Source: Halanaerobium saccharolyticum (lineage in GTDB: Bacteria > Bacillota > Halanaerobiia > Halanaerobiales > Halanaerobiaceae). Taken from it: a stretch of 64,000 nucleotides of DNA. The stretch spans positions 62,001 to 126,000 of the forward strand of contig NZ_QAXS01000002.1 in NCBI RefSeq assembly GCF_003053565.1, read 5' to 3'. Below the pieces are notes generated by a model. That model had not been told where the DNA came from. It ran no database searches and saw nothing but the letters and a program-made list of their open reading frames with translations. Position 1 is the stretch's first letter. Every line of letters starts with the position of its first letter. Both the position numbers and the translations under genes were made by a program. This document shows, piece after piece, positions 39,649-48,500 of this stretch.

Positions 39649-40167
39649 ATGAACTTTGTTAGAGCAGAAATCGAAGAAATACCGGAGATCATGAAGATTA
39701 TTAAAGCTGCCCAGAAATATTTAAAAGAACAGGGGATAGACCAGTGGCAGAATAATTATCCCAATCCGGAGACTTTAAAAAAGGATATTGAAGCTGGAAA
39801 TTCCTATATAATTAAAAAAGAAGGAAAAATAATTGCTGTCGCAGCAGTTATCTTTGGTGAAGATCCAACCTATAATTTAATTGAGGAGGGAAGCTGGCTG
39901 GCAGATGGTTTATATGGAGTAATCCACCGGGCAGCAGTAGCACCTGAGTATAAAGGCCAGGGAATTATTTCAATTATCTACAGAAAAACATTCAAAATGG
40001 GAGCTAATCTTGGAGCAGACAGCATCCGGATCGATACTCACCAGGATAATCTTGCCATGCGGCGGGCGATTGAAAAAGCAGGTTTTAACTACTGCGGCAT
40101 TATTTATACTAAAGATGGAAGTCCAAGACTGGCCTACGAAAAATTAATTCAAGAAGGGAGCAATTAA
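39649..40167 (+). CDS. GNAT family N-acetyltransferase
   Basis: 172 residues. The acetyl-CoA binding region reads AAVAPEYKGQGIISIIYRK, and the C-terminal IRIDTHQDNLAMRRAIEKAGF is typical of RimI-like acetyltransferases. The stop codon overlaps the fbp start by one base, so the two are translationally coupled. Substrate unknown. Confidence 0.88.
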   Translation: MNFVRAEIEEIPEIMKIIKAAQKYLKEQGIDQWQNNYPNPETLKKDIEAGNSYIIKKEGKIIAVAAVIFGEDPTYNLIEEGSWLADGLYGVIHRAAVAPEYKGQGIISIIYRKTFKMGANLGADSIRIDTHQDNLAMRRAIEKAGFNYCGIIYTKDGSPRLAYEKLIQEGSN

Positions 40168-42122
40168 TGAAAGATCTGAAGTATTTAGAGCTTTTAGCAG
40201 AACAGTTTCCTAATATACCTGCAGTTAGCACAGAAATTATTAACCTCAAAGCGATTTTAAATCTACCTAAAAGTACAGAACATTTTTTAACCGATTTACA
40301 CGGAGAAGCTGAGGCATTTAAGTATATGTTAAAAACCGCCTCCGGAGTAATTGAGTATAAGATAGATCAGATATTTTCAGATAAGCTGACTGATACCGAA
40401 AAAAGAGAGCTGGCAACTCTAATTTTTTATCCAAAATCAAAGATGAAGGAGCTGCACGAAAGGGGAGGTATTCCTCCAGAATGGTACAAGGAAGCCCTGG
40501 ATTATATGGTCAGAATTTCGCAGGAAGTTTCCTCAATTTATACCCGCTCCAAGGTGAGGAAGGCTTTACCGGAAAAGTTTGCCTATATTATTGAAGAGCT
40601 GCTGCACATTAAAGAAGGAGATCCAAATAAAAAGGATTATAAGGATCAGATTTTAACCACGATTATTGAAATAGAGCAGGCTGAGAATTTTATTATTTCA
40701 CTTTCCGAGCTGATTCAATCTTTTGCAGTGGATAAGCTGCATATAATTGGAGATATTTTTGATCGGGGACCGGCACCGGATGTAATCATGAATGTACTTA
40801 AAAACCATCATAATGTTGATATCCAGTGGGGTAACCACGATATTCTCTGGATGGGAGCAGCTCTCGGTCAGAAAGCTTTAATTGCTACTGCCTTAAGAAT
40901 TGCTCTCCGCTACGGTAACCTTGAGTTTTTAGAAGAGGGTTATGGAATTAATATGAGGCCCCTGGCCAGGTTCGCCATGAACCACTATCAGGAGCCTGAT
41001 TCTGAAATTTTTGAACCAAAGTTAATCGAAAGAGAGCTTGATCAGGATGAAATAAAGATAATGACCCAGATGCATAAGGCAATTGCTGTGATTCAGTTTA
41101 AGCTGGAGGGGCAGCTGATCAAAAAGCGGCCGGAGTTTAAAATGAATGAGGCACTCTACCTGGAAAAAATAGATTATGAAAAGGGAACAATTTCTCTGGC
41201 GGATGCTGAATATAAATTAACAGACTCCCATTTTCCCACCGTTGATCCTCTGGATCCCTACCGTCTGAGCGGCTGGGAAGAAGAAGTTATTGAACAGCTC
41301 AGTTATTCCTTTAAAAATAATGATCGTTTAAAGGAAGATATCCGTTTTCTTTTTAATAACGGCAATATGTACAGAAAATACAACGGCAATTTACTTTTTC
41401 ACGGCTGTCTGCCGATGACTGAAGCTGGAGATTTTTCGACAATCGAAGTTGAGGGAAAAGAATATAGCGGCAAAAAGTTAATGGATTTTTTTGATGATGT
41501 AATCAGGCGCAGTTATTCCAAACCAGACAGTGAAGGCGGCTATAAAGACTGGCTCTGGTATCTCTGGCGGGGAGAGTTATCTCCACTTTTTGGTAAAGAA
41601 AAGATGACAACCTTTTTGCGCTATTTTACCGATGAGGACCAGCCTGAGCTCTACCGGGAGAAGAAAAACCCCTACTATCAGGCCCGGGAAAATGAATATG
41701 TCTGCAAAAAAATTCTGACTGAATTTGGTCTTGATCCGGAAAGCGGCCACATTATTAATGGTCACACCCCGGTGGCTGAGAAAAAGGGAGAAAGTCCAAT
41801 TAAGGGCAACGGCAGGCTTTTAGTGATTGATGGAGGTATTTCTGCAGCTTACCACGAAAAAACAGGTATTGCAGGCTATACCCTAACTTACAGCAATACT
41901 AAAATGCGTCTGATATCTCACGAACCTTTTATCAGCAAAAAAAATGCCCTGCATAAAGACAGCAGGGACACAATTTCGGCAACTGAAGTTTTAAAATTTG
42001 AAAGACCACAGAAAATTGCCGATACAGATATCGGTAAAAAATTGAACGAAGATGTAGAGCACCTAATGCAGCTGCTTACGGCCTATCAGGATGGAATAAT
42101 TAAAGAAAAATATCCTGGCTAA
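40167..42122 (+). CDS. fbp: Fructose-1,6-bisphosphatase class III
   Basis: Gluconeogenic phosphatase making fructose-6-phosphate, 651 residues, the usual length of the Firmicute class III (metallophosphatase-fold) enzyme. Motifs: FLTDLHGEAEAF, IIGDIFDRGPAPD, IQWGNHDILWMGAA and the C-terminal GHIINGHTPV. Unlike most enzymes of the pathway it has no relation to class I FBPase. Downstream it converges with lipA. Confidence 0.95.
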   Translation: MKDLKYLELLAEQFPNIPAVSTEIINLKAILNLPKSTEHFLTDLHGEAEAFKYMLKTASGVIEYKIDQIFSDKLTDTEKRELATLIFYPKSKMKELHERGGIPPEWYKEALDYMVRISQEVSSIYTRSKVRKALPEKFAYIIEELLHIKEGDPNKKDYKDQILTTIIEIEQAENFIISLSELIQSFAVDKLHIIGDIFDRGPAPDVIMNVLKNHHNVDIQWGNHDILWMGAALGQKALIATALRIALRYGNLEFLEEGYGINMRPLARFAMNHYQEPDSEIFEPKLIERELDQDEIKIMTQMHKAIAVIQFKLEGQLIKKRPEFKMNEALYLEKIDYEKGTISLADAEYKLTDSHFPTVDPLDPYRLSGWEEEVIEQLSYSFKNNDRLKEDIRFLFNNGNMYRKYNGNLLFHGCLPMTEAGDFSTIEVEGKEYSGKKLMDFFDDVIRRSYSKPDSEGGYKDWLWYLWRGELSPLFGKEKMTTFLRYFTDEDQPELYREKKNPYYQARENEYVCKKILTEFGLDPESGHIINGHTPVAEKKGESPIKGNGRLLVIDGGISAAYHEKTGIAGYTLTYSNTKMRLISHEPFISKKNALHKDSRDTISATEVLKFERPQKIADTDIGKKLNEDVEHLMQLLTAYQDGIIKEKYPG

Positions 42123-42184
42123 AATCTTTTCTAATTTAAAAAGCAGCTTATTTTATTTAATATATCAGCTAAAGAATTAAAAAT

Positions 42185-43051
42185 TTAAGAATTCAATTCC
42201 TGATAAGTTTCTTCAGCTAAATAAGAGCTTCGAACATGGGGGCCGGAGGAGACGGATTTAAATCCGAGGGCAAGAGCTTTTTCTTTGAGTTCTGCAAACT
42301 TCTCCGGTCTGATATATTCTGCCACCTCAATATTTTCATTTGTCGGCTGCAGATACTGGCCCATAGTTAAAATTTCAACTCCAGCCTGCAGTAGATCCTT
42401 CCAGACTGCGTTGAGTTCTTCTTCACTTTCTCCAAGTCCGAGCATCATTCCAGATTTTATTAGAATATCGGGATCACTCGCTGCCACTTTATTTAAAACA
42501 GCAAGTGACTGCTGATAATCAGCCTGAGGGCGTACCTTTTCGTAAAGTGAGGGTACAGTTTCTACATTGTGATTAAAAATTTCTGGTCTGGCCTTAATAA
42601 TCTTTTCTAAAGCAGCCTGATCATTATTAAAATCAGGTGTCAGTACTTCCACCGAAACCTCCGGACGCCTTTCTCGAATGGCATTAATAACCCTCACAAA
42701 CTGTTCTGCTCCACCGTCTTCAAGATCATCACGAGTCACTGAAGTAATGACAGCGTGTTTCAACTTTAATTTCTCGACAGCTTCAGCCACTCTGACTGCT
42801 TCCTCAGGTTCAACTGCTTCCGGTCTGTGGTGAGTAACCGAACAGAAGCGGCAGTTGCGGGTACAGTACTGACCTAAGATCATAAAGGTCGCTGTTTTTT
42901 TGCTGTAGCACTCTCCAATATTGGGACAGCGGGCACTCTGACAGACTGTATTAAGTTCTAAATTTTTGAGCATATTACGGGTGGCCAGCATCCCTTTCTG
43001 CAGGGGATCTTTATTTCTAAGCCATTTTGGTAATCTTTTTCTTTTTGACAT
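42185..43051 (-). CDS. lipA: Lipoyl synthase
   Basis: Radical SAM enzyme inserting two sulfurs into protein-bound octanoate; 288 residues. It has both [4Fe-4S] clusters: auxiliary Cys in CQSARCPNIGEC and radical SAM Cys in CTRNCRFC. The C-terminal SSGPHVRSSY contains the conserved RSSY serine ligand. It lies 15 bases after lipM on the same strand, forming a two-gene lipoate operon. No lipoylated target gene (GcvH or E2) is visible in the window. Confidence 0.97.
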   Translation of the reverse strand: MSKRKRLPKWLRNKDPLQKGMLATRNMLKNLELNTVCQSARCPNIGECYSKKTATFMILGQYCTRNCRFCSVTHHRPEAVEPEEAVRVAEAVEKLKLKHAVITSVTRDDLEDGGAEQFVRVINAIRERRPEVSVEVLTPDFNNDQAALEKIIKARPEIFNHNVETVPSLYEKVRPQADYQQSLAVLNKVAASDPDILIKSGMMLGLGESEEELNAVWKDLLQAGVEILTMGQYLQPTNENIEVAEYIRPEKFAELKEKALALGFKSVSSGPHVRSSYLAEETYQELNS

Positions 43052-43066
43052 TTTATCTTCTCCTTT

Positions 43067-43885
43067 TTAGCGTTTAAAATTCCAGTTTTGATTTTGATAT
43101 TTGTTTTTGGCCAGCTCACGGGCCAGTTCAATCTCACTTTCAGTTAAAGAAGCTTTTTCTAAATTTATATTAAATTTTTCTGCCAGGCCTGAGCTCAGAG
43201 CCTTAATCAGTTCCTCTTTATCAACTTTAGAGCCCGATCTTTTAAGGTTGGTAGATTTAGCCTTAAAGATGCGGCGGGATTTTTTTCTCATTTCAGCTGA
43301 ATTGTAGTTTAAAAGTTCAAAAATTTTTTCGCTGGAATCATCCAAAGGCAGGGATCCGTGCTGGAGAATAGTGTTTTCTTTTCTCCGCTGGGCACTTCCA
43401 ATCAGCTTCTTTTTATTAAGAATAACCTCATACCAGGATGGGGCGTCAAAACAGGCAGCAGAATGACCGCGCGGAGCCTTTTTGCCTCTCTCAACCGCTT
43501 TCAGCTCTGCCGCAATCCCCAGCTGATTTAAGCCGGCAACAAGTCCACTGCTGATCTGCTGGTAACTTTTTTCTATAGAATCTGCCAGTAAATTATAATC
43601 TTCTCTAATTATAATGCTGTAGGTAAGTTCCCGATCATGTAAAATTGCCCGACCACCAGTTAAACGCCGAACAAGATCAATTCCCTCCTGCTGACACTTC
43701 TCAAAATCAACCTCTTTTTTAGCCTGCTGAAAATAGCCGAGGGAAAGAGCCGCCGGCTGCCAGCCATAAAAACGCAGAGTAGGAGGAGTATCACCCTGAC
43801 TGTGAATTTTCATAATGGCTTCATCAACTGCCATATTATAGTAGGCATCATTTTCAGCTTCAATTATTAACCGCCATTTAAGCAA
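43067..43885 (-). CDS. lipM: Octanoyltransferase LipM
   Basis: Transfers octanoyl from acyl carrier protein to a lipoyl domain; about 272 residues, BPL/LPL fold. The acyl-accepting Cys is in SAACFDAPSWYEV and is followed by KKLIGSAQRR and ILQHGSL, a pattern that distinguishes LipM from lipoate ligases. The N-terminus [L]KWRLIIEAENDAYYNMAVDE matches the family. The start is TTG 43885, with GGAGGG upstream. With lipA next to it, de novo lipoate synthesis is the likely role. Confidence 0.92.
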   Translation of the reverse strand: MLKWRLIIEAENDAYYNMAVDEAIMKIHSQGDTPPTLRFYGWQPAALSLGYFQQAKKEVDFEKCQQEGIDLVRRLTGGRAILHDRELTYSIIIREDYNLLADSIEKSYQQISSGLVAGLNQLGIAAELKAVERGKKAPRGHSAACFDAPSWYEVILNKKKLIGSAQRRKENTILQHGSLPLDDSSEKIFELLNYNSAEMRKKSRRIFKAKSTNLKRSGSKVDKEELIKALSSGLAEKFNINLEKASLTESEIELARELAKNKYQNQNWNFKR

Positions 43886-43980
43886 AATTATCCCTCCAGT
43901 ATAAATCAAAATCTTAAATAATTTCTCTATATAATATATTCTATTTAAAAGATATAGGTCCTTTTTTTATTTTACAAGTC

Positions 43981-44085
43981 CATGCACCGGGAACTTGTCA
44001 GTTTATGTAGATATATCGCGAAAAAGCCTGATTTTTAGCTGTTTTCGCTACAATTCGACAAAAAGCGGGTGGTTCACGGTGCATG
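43981..44085. repeat. Intergenic inverted-repeat element, copy A
   Basis: Outer arms CATGCACCGGGAAC (43981-43994) and GTTCACGGTGCATG (44072-44085) are inverted repeats with two mismatches. An inner stem GCGAAAA (44018-44024) pairs with TTTTCGC (44042-44048). The end GCGGGTGGTTCACGGTG recurs, reversed, at 61518-61536. It lies in the 491-base gap between lipM and the PRD regulator gene. Confidence 0.7.
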
Positions 44086-44298
44086 TAAATACATGTACAC
44101 TTATAAGACAAAATTAAAGATTATAAATTCTGTCATTTATCACAGCTGCCAGAACTATTTTTCTTTTCCTTGTAATTTAGAGCTTAAGGGCATAAAATTA
44201 AATTAGAAATTAAGAAGAGCTAAAAATTAATTCTGCATTTAAGTGACACAATTTAATAAGAGCAGCTATAAGCTTATAATTTGCTTCTACTTAATTTT
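44086..44298. other. Non-coding stretch before the mannitol-type locus
   Basis: AT-rich, about 210 bases, between the repeat element and the palindrome at 44299. I see no open frame of note, RNA gene or terminator in it. Confidence 0.5.
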
Positions 44299-44318
44299 GA
44301 ACTATTTTATAATAGTTC
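44299..44318 (+). promoter_or_regulatory. Palindrome over the -10 region of the PRD regulator gene
   Basis: GAACTATT-TTAT-AATAGTTC is a perfect 8-base inverted repeat that contains TATAAT (44308-44313). No good -35 sits 17 bases upstream, which suggests control by an activator or repressor here. A second inverted repeat, AGGTGT-ATAAG-ACACCT (44328-44344), follows. Both are operator candidates for the PRD regulator encoded next. Confidence 0.55.
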
Positions 44319-44376
44319 GACAAAATTAGGTGTATAAGACACCTTAACTAAAATTTTGGCCAAAGGAGTACCAGTT

Positions 44377-46491
44377 ATGAAAATTAGTTCTAGAACTAAA
44401 AAGATTATTAAGATTTTAATTGAAAATGATGATTATATTGTGACTGAGAAAATTGCTCAAAAGTTAGATGTCAGCTCCAGAACCGTTTTACGGGAGTTGA
44501 AAAAAGTAGAAAAGTGGCTGCGGACTAATGATATACAGCTGGAAAAGAAAAAGGGCACAGGTATTCGGCTCAACTGCTCAGCTGAAGATAAAAAAAGAAT
44601 TGCAGAACTGCTGGAGTTTGAAGCTGTTGACAGGCATTTTACACCTGATGAGAGAAAAATGATTATTCTCTCGGAACTATTAAGAGATCAACGTCCCAAT
44701 AAGCTTTATGCCTTTACCAGAGTCTGTAATGTATCAGAAGCAACTATCAGTCATGATTTAGATGAGATTGAGGGCTGGCTGAAAGAATATCAGATTGAGT
44801 TAATTAGAAAACCCGGGCTTGGTGTATATCTTGAGGGAAAAGAAAAGGATATCAGAAAAGCAAGTATTAATCTGCTCTATCAGAATTTTAATTTAGAAGA
44901 AATTTTATTACTGCTTCAGGATAAGTATTCTGAGCCAGAAGAAAAATTGAGAAAAAATCTTTCCAAAAATCGACTATTAAATTTAATTGGACTGGATACA
45001 ATTAATTTATTAGATGAATACATCAAAAAGTTAGAAAAAAAGATGAGTTATCAGCTGGCTGATGATGCCTATGCTGCACTGATGGTTCACCTGGCCATTG
45101 CCTTAAAAAGAATTAAAGATGGGGAAGAAATAACTGTTAATCAGGAAGTACTTAATAATCTAAAAGGAAAAAAAGAATTTATAATCGCCAGAGAACTTGT
45201 TTCCTCAATTGCAGAAGCATTTAAGGTAACAATCCCGGAAGCAGAAATTGCCTATGTAACTATGCACTTAATGGGAAGTAAGAGTCGGGGTGGAGTTTAC
45301 AATGACGAAATTTCAATGACCGAAGATTATCATCTGGTTAATATATCCCGCAAAATGATAGAAAAGGCAGAAATTGAGCTGGGAATTTACCTGGAAGATG
45401 ATGAGGAGCTTTTAATTGGACTGGTTCGGCATCTGGAGCCGACAATTAATCGGATCAAACTGAAGCTCGATATTCGAAATCCTCTCTTAGGAGAAATTAA
45501 AGAAAAATATGCTGAATTATTTGAAGTTTCCAAAAAATGTGCTGCTATTCTGGCAGAAAAAGAAAATATTGAGGTGCCGGAATCGGAAGCTGCCTATATA
45601 GCAATGCATCTGGGCTCAGCAGTAGAGAGAAAAAGAAAGCCGCAGCAGAAATTCAGAGCAGCAGTGGCCTGTACCAGTGGGATTGGAGCTTCCAGACTTT
45701 TAGCTTCAAGGCTGAACAAGGAATTTGAAAATATCGAAGTTACTTCCTTAATTTCAACTCTGGATTTTGATAATCAGGAAATAGAGAATTTAAATCTTGA
45801 TCTGATTATTTCTACTGTTGCCATACCGGAGAGCAAAGTACCGGTAATAGTGGTTAACCCGCTTTTAAACGAAAAACAGCAGCAGGAAATCAATGATTTT
45901 CTCTTAAAAAACAGAGCCAAAAACAAGCAAAGAAATAATAAAATCACCCTTAAAGAAAAACTGGAAATGATCAATAACTATAATCAGGGGATTTTAGAGG
46001 TACTGAATAATTTTCAATTGATAAATGGTTATCACTTTAAAAATACAGCTGGACTGATTGAAGATGCAGCTGCACTGCTTAAGGATGCGCCGGAGCAAAG
46101 GGAAAGAATTAAAAAAGATTTAAGTATGCGGGAAGAAAAAGGAAGTACAGTTTTAAAGCACAATCAGATAATGCTTCTCCACTGTCAGAGCAGAGCTGTT
46201 AATGAACTATATTTTGCAGTGATTAGGCCCCAAAAAGGTTTTGAAATTGAGGCTGATAATGGTGTGGTAGCTGAAATTAAAATTATTGTTCTCATGGCAG
46301 CTCCACTTAAGGGAAGCACTCAGGGAAGAGAAGTATTAAGTGAGATCAGTCATTTATTAATAGAAAATCAGGATTTTATAGCTGCTGTTAACAGCGGCAG
46401 TCGGGAAGATATTTATTATGGACTTTCAGAACACTTTGATTATTTTTTACAACAAAAAAGTATGGTTAAATATCACAAGGAGGAAAATTAA
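44377..46491 (+). CDS. MtlR-like PRD transcriptional activator
   Basis: DNA-binding regulator controlled by PTS phosphorylation, about 704 residues. Order: N-terminal HTH (residues 1-65), second HTH (about 80-160), two PRD domains (about 205-410) with conserved His, an EIIB-like domain with ACTSGIGASRL (Cys), and a C-terminal EIIA-like domain (about 555-700). This is the architecture of MtlR activators. The start is ATG 44377, which has AAAGGAG upstream. mtlA begins immediately after its stop codon. Mannitol is the natural ligand pathway, but related hexitols remain possible. Confidence 0.9.
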   Translation: MKISSRTKKIIKILIENDDYIVTEKIAQKLDVSSRTVLRELKKVEKWLRTNDIQLEKKKGTGIRLNCSAEDKKRIAELLEFEAVDRHFTPDERKMIILSELLRDQRPNKLYAFTRVCNVSEATISHDLDEIEGWLKEYQIELIRKPGLGVYLEGKEKDIRKASINLLYQNFNLEEILLLLQDKYSEPEEKLRKNLSKNRLLNLIGLDTINLLDEYIKKLEKKMSYQLADDAYAALMVHLAIALKRIKDGEEITVNQEVLNNLKGKKEFIIARELVSSIAEAFKVTIPEAEIAYVTMHLMGSKSRGGVYNDEISMTEDYHLVNISRKMIEKAEIELGIYLEDDEELLIGLVRHLEPTINRIKLKLDIRNPLLGEIKEKYAELFEVSKKCAAILAEKENIEVPESEAAYIAMHLGSAVERKRKPQQKFRAAVACTSGIGASRLLASRLNKEFENIEVTSLISTLDFDNQEIENLNLDLIISTVAIPESKVPVIVVNPLLNEKQQQEINDFLLKNRAKNKQRNNKITLKEKLEMINNYNQGILEVLNNFQLINGYHFKNTAGLIEDAAALLKDAPEQRERIKKDLSMREEKGSTVLKHNQIMLLHCQSRAVNELYFAVIRPQKGFEIEADNGVVAEIKIIVLMAAPLKGSTQGREVLSEISHLLIENQDFIAAVNSGSREDIYYGLSEHFDYFLQQKSMVKYHKEEN

Positions 46492-48384
46492 ATGCAGAAG
46501 AGTAGTTTTCAAAATAAGGTACAGAATTTTGGTAGATTTTTAAGTGGAATGGTAATGCCCAATATTGGAGCATTTATCGCCTGGGGTTTGATTACAGCTT
46601 TCTTTATTCCTACCGGTTGGGTTCCAAACGAAGGCCTGGCAGGTTTAGTTGGTCCGATGATCACCTATATGCTGCCGCTATTAATTGCTTTTTCTGGAGG
46701 TAAATTAGTTGCAGGTGTTAGAGGTGGAGTTGTTGGGGTTGTTGCTACAATGGGTGTAATTGTAGGTTCTGATATTCCAATGTTTATTGGAGCCATGGTA
46801 ATGGGGCCCTTTGGCGGCTGGACTATAAAGCACGTAGATAAAATGTTTGAAGGTAAAATCAAATCAGGTTTTGAAATGCTGATTAATAACTTTTCAGCTG
46901 GTATAATAGGTGGACTCTTAGCAGTTTTAGCCTATCAGATTATTGGTCCAATTGTTGTAGGTCTAAATGAATTTTTAAGAATTGGTGTAAACGCATTTGT
47001 AAGTCGCGGTTTATTACCTTTAGCTTCTATTTTTATTGAGCCTGCTAAAATTCTATTTTTAAATAATGCAATTAATCACGGTGTCTTAAGTCCTTTAGGA
47101 ATTCAGCAGGTAGAAGAGGCTGGTAAATCAATCTTTTTCATGCTGGAAACAAATCCCGGCCCAGGCTTAGGAATTCTTCTAGCCTACTGGGTATTTGCTA
47201 AGGGTATGGTAAAACAGTCCGCACCTGGTGCTATAATCATTCACTTTTTGGGAGGAATTCACGAAATATACTTTCCCTATGTCTTAATGAAACCTTCACT
47301 TTTATTAGCAGTTATTGGTGGTGGAGCCAGCGGTATCTTTACTTTCAACCTTTTCAATACCGGTTTAGTTGCTACACCTTCTCCCGGCAGTATCTTTGCC
47401 TATCTGGCAATGACACCAAGGGGTAATTATCTGGGAGTATTTGCAGGTATCTTAGCTGCAACAGCAGTCTCTTTTGTTATCGCTTCTGTTTTAATTAAAA
47501 GATCAGTTGCCAGAGGAGACACCATGGAATTTGAATCTGCTCAGTCTAAGGTAAGAGAGCAGAAGGGTAGAGATTTACACATGGATAAGGAAGCTAAAAA
47601 ATTAAGTGTTTCAGAAGTAAGTAAAATTGTCTTTGCCTGTGATGCTGGGATGGGATCAAGTGCTATGGGTGCCGGTAAACTTCGCAAAAAAATTGAAGCA
47701 GCCGGTCTGGATATTTTAGTTGTCAATAAAGCTATCGATGAAATACCTCAGGATGCAGAGATTGTAATTACTCATCAGAATCTAACTGAGCGGGCAAAAC
47801 AGAAGGCGCCTCAGGCTGAGCATATTTCAATCCAGGATTTTCTGCAGACTCCAGTTTATGACCAGCTTGTAGAAAGACTTAAGGCTGGAGAAGATGATCA
47901 AAAAAAGCAGAGTAAAGCAGTAGAAAAAAATGACGAGTCTGAATCTGCTGCTTCTACCAACAAAGGAATTCTAAAAAAAGAAAATATCAAGCTTGGCCTG
48001 GAAAGTGTTAAAAGAGCAGAAGCAATCAAAAAGGCCGGCCAACTTCTGGTAGACAGCGGTTATGTTGACCAGGATTATGTGGAAGCGATGTTGGACAGAG
48101 AACAGGAGATGTCAACTTATATCGGTCAAGGAGTAGCAATCCCTCATGGAGTAGGAGCTGCCAAAAAGAAGATTAAAAAGACCGGAATTTCAGTTCTGCA
48201 GTTCCCAGAGGGAGTTGAATTTGAAGGTGAAACAGCCTATCTGGTAATTGCAATCGCCGGAGTGGGAAATGAACACCTCAAAATTCTGGCTAACCTTTCT
48301 GAGATGATAGAAGAAAATGAGTCAGCTGAAAAGTTGAGAACCACAGATGACATAGATTATATCTACGAAAAATTCACACTCTAA
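46492..48384 (+). CDS. mtlA: PTS mannitol-specific EIICBA component
   Basis: Phosphoenolpyruvate-dependent permease that imports mannitol as mannitol-1-phosphate; 630 residues. EIIC (about 1-345) is hydrophobic with MVMPNIGAFIAWGLITAFF and GGIHEIYFPYVLMKP. EIIB has the Cys motif VFACDAGMGSSAMGA. EIIA (about 490-630) has the active His in GVAIPHG. All three domains are fused, as in E. coli. It is followed by a 14-base hairpin and a 1-phosphofructokinase-type gene instead of mtlD. Confidence 0.95.
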   Translation: MQKSSFQNKVQNFGRFLSGMVMPNIGAFIAWGLITAFFIPTGWVPNEGLAGLVGPMITYMLPLLIAFSGGKLVAGVRGGVVGVVATMGVIVGSDIPMFIGAMVMGPFGGWTIKHVDKMFEGKIKSGFEMLINNFSAGIIGGLLAVLAYQIIGPIVVGLNEFLRIGVNAFVSRGLLPLASIFIEPAKILFLNNAINHGVLSPLGIQQVEEAGKSIFFMLETNPGPGLGILLAYWVFAKGMVKQSAPGAIIIHFLGGIHEIYFPYVLMKPSLLLAVIGGGASGIFTFNLFNTGLVATPSPGSIFAYLAMTPRGNYLGVFAGILAATAVSFVIASVLIKRSVARGDTMEFESAQSKVREQKGRDLHMDKEAKKLSVSEVSKIVFACDAGMGSSAMGAGKLRKKIEAAGLDILVVNKAIDEIPQDAEIVITHQNLTERAKQKAPQAEHISIQDFLQTPVYDQLVERLKAGEDDQKKQSKAVEKNDESESAASTNKGILKKENIKLGLESVKRAEAIKKAGQLLVDSGYVDQDYVEAMLDREQEMSTYIGQGVAIPHGVGAAKKKIKKTGISVLQFPEGVEFEGETAYLVIAIAGVGNEHLKILANLSEMIEENESAEKLRTTDDIDYIYEKFTL

Positions 48385-48423
48385 TTTTAAACTGATTTTC
48401 TAAACTGAAAGTTGCAAATCAAA

Positions 48424-48467
48424 GCTTCCCTGTTCAGCCTCAGTTGAACCTGACTGAATGGGGAAGC
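48424..48467 (+). other. Intercistronic hairpin between mtlA and the kinase gene
   Basis: Stem GCTTCCCTGTTCAG (48424-48437) with CTGAATGGGGAAGC (48454-48467), 12 of 14 Watson-Crick pairs. It is followed by AAAATTG, not T's, so it is not a normal terminator. It may protect or separate parts of the operon mRNA. Confidence 0.7.
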
Positions 48468-48500
48468 AAAATTGAAATAACCTAATAAGGATTGATAATA

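Noticed and set aside
43067-43885. Lipoate-protein ligase (LplA) reading
   Set aside because: The Cys in ACFDAPSWYEV and the neighbouring lipA favour octanoyltransferase LipM.
43886-44376. CRISPR-like or tRNA content in the long gap before the PRD regulator gene
   Set aside because: Only one inverted-repeat element and promoter palindromes are present; no spaced repeats and no cloverleaf.
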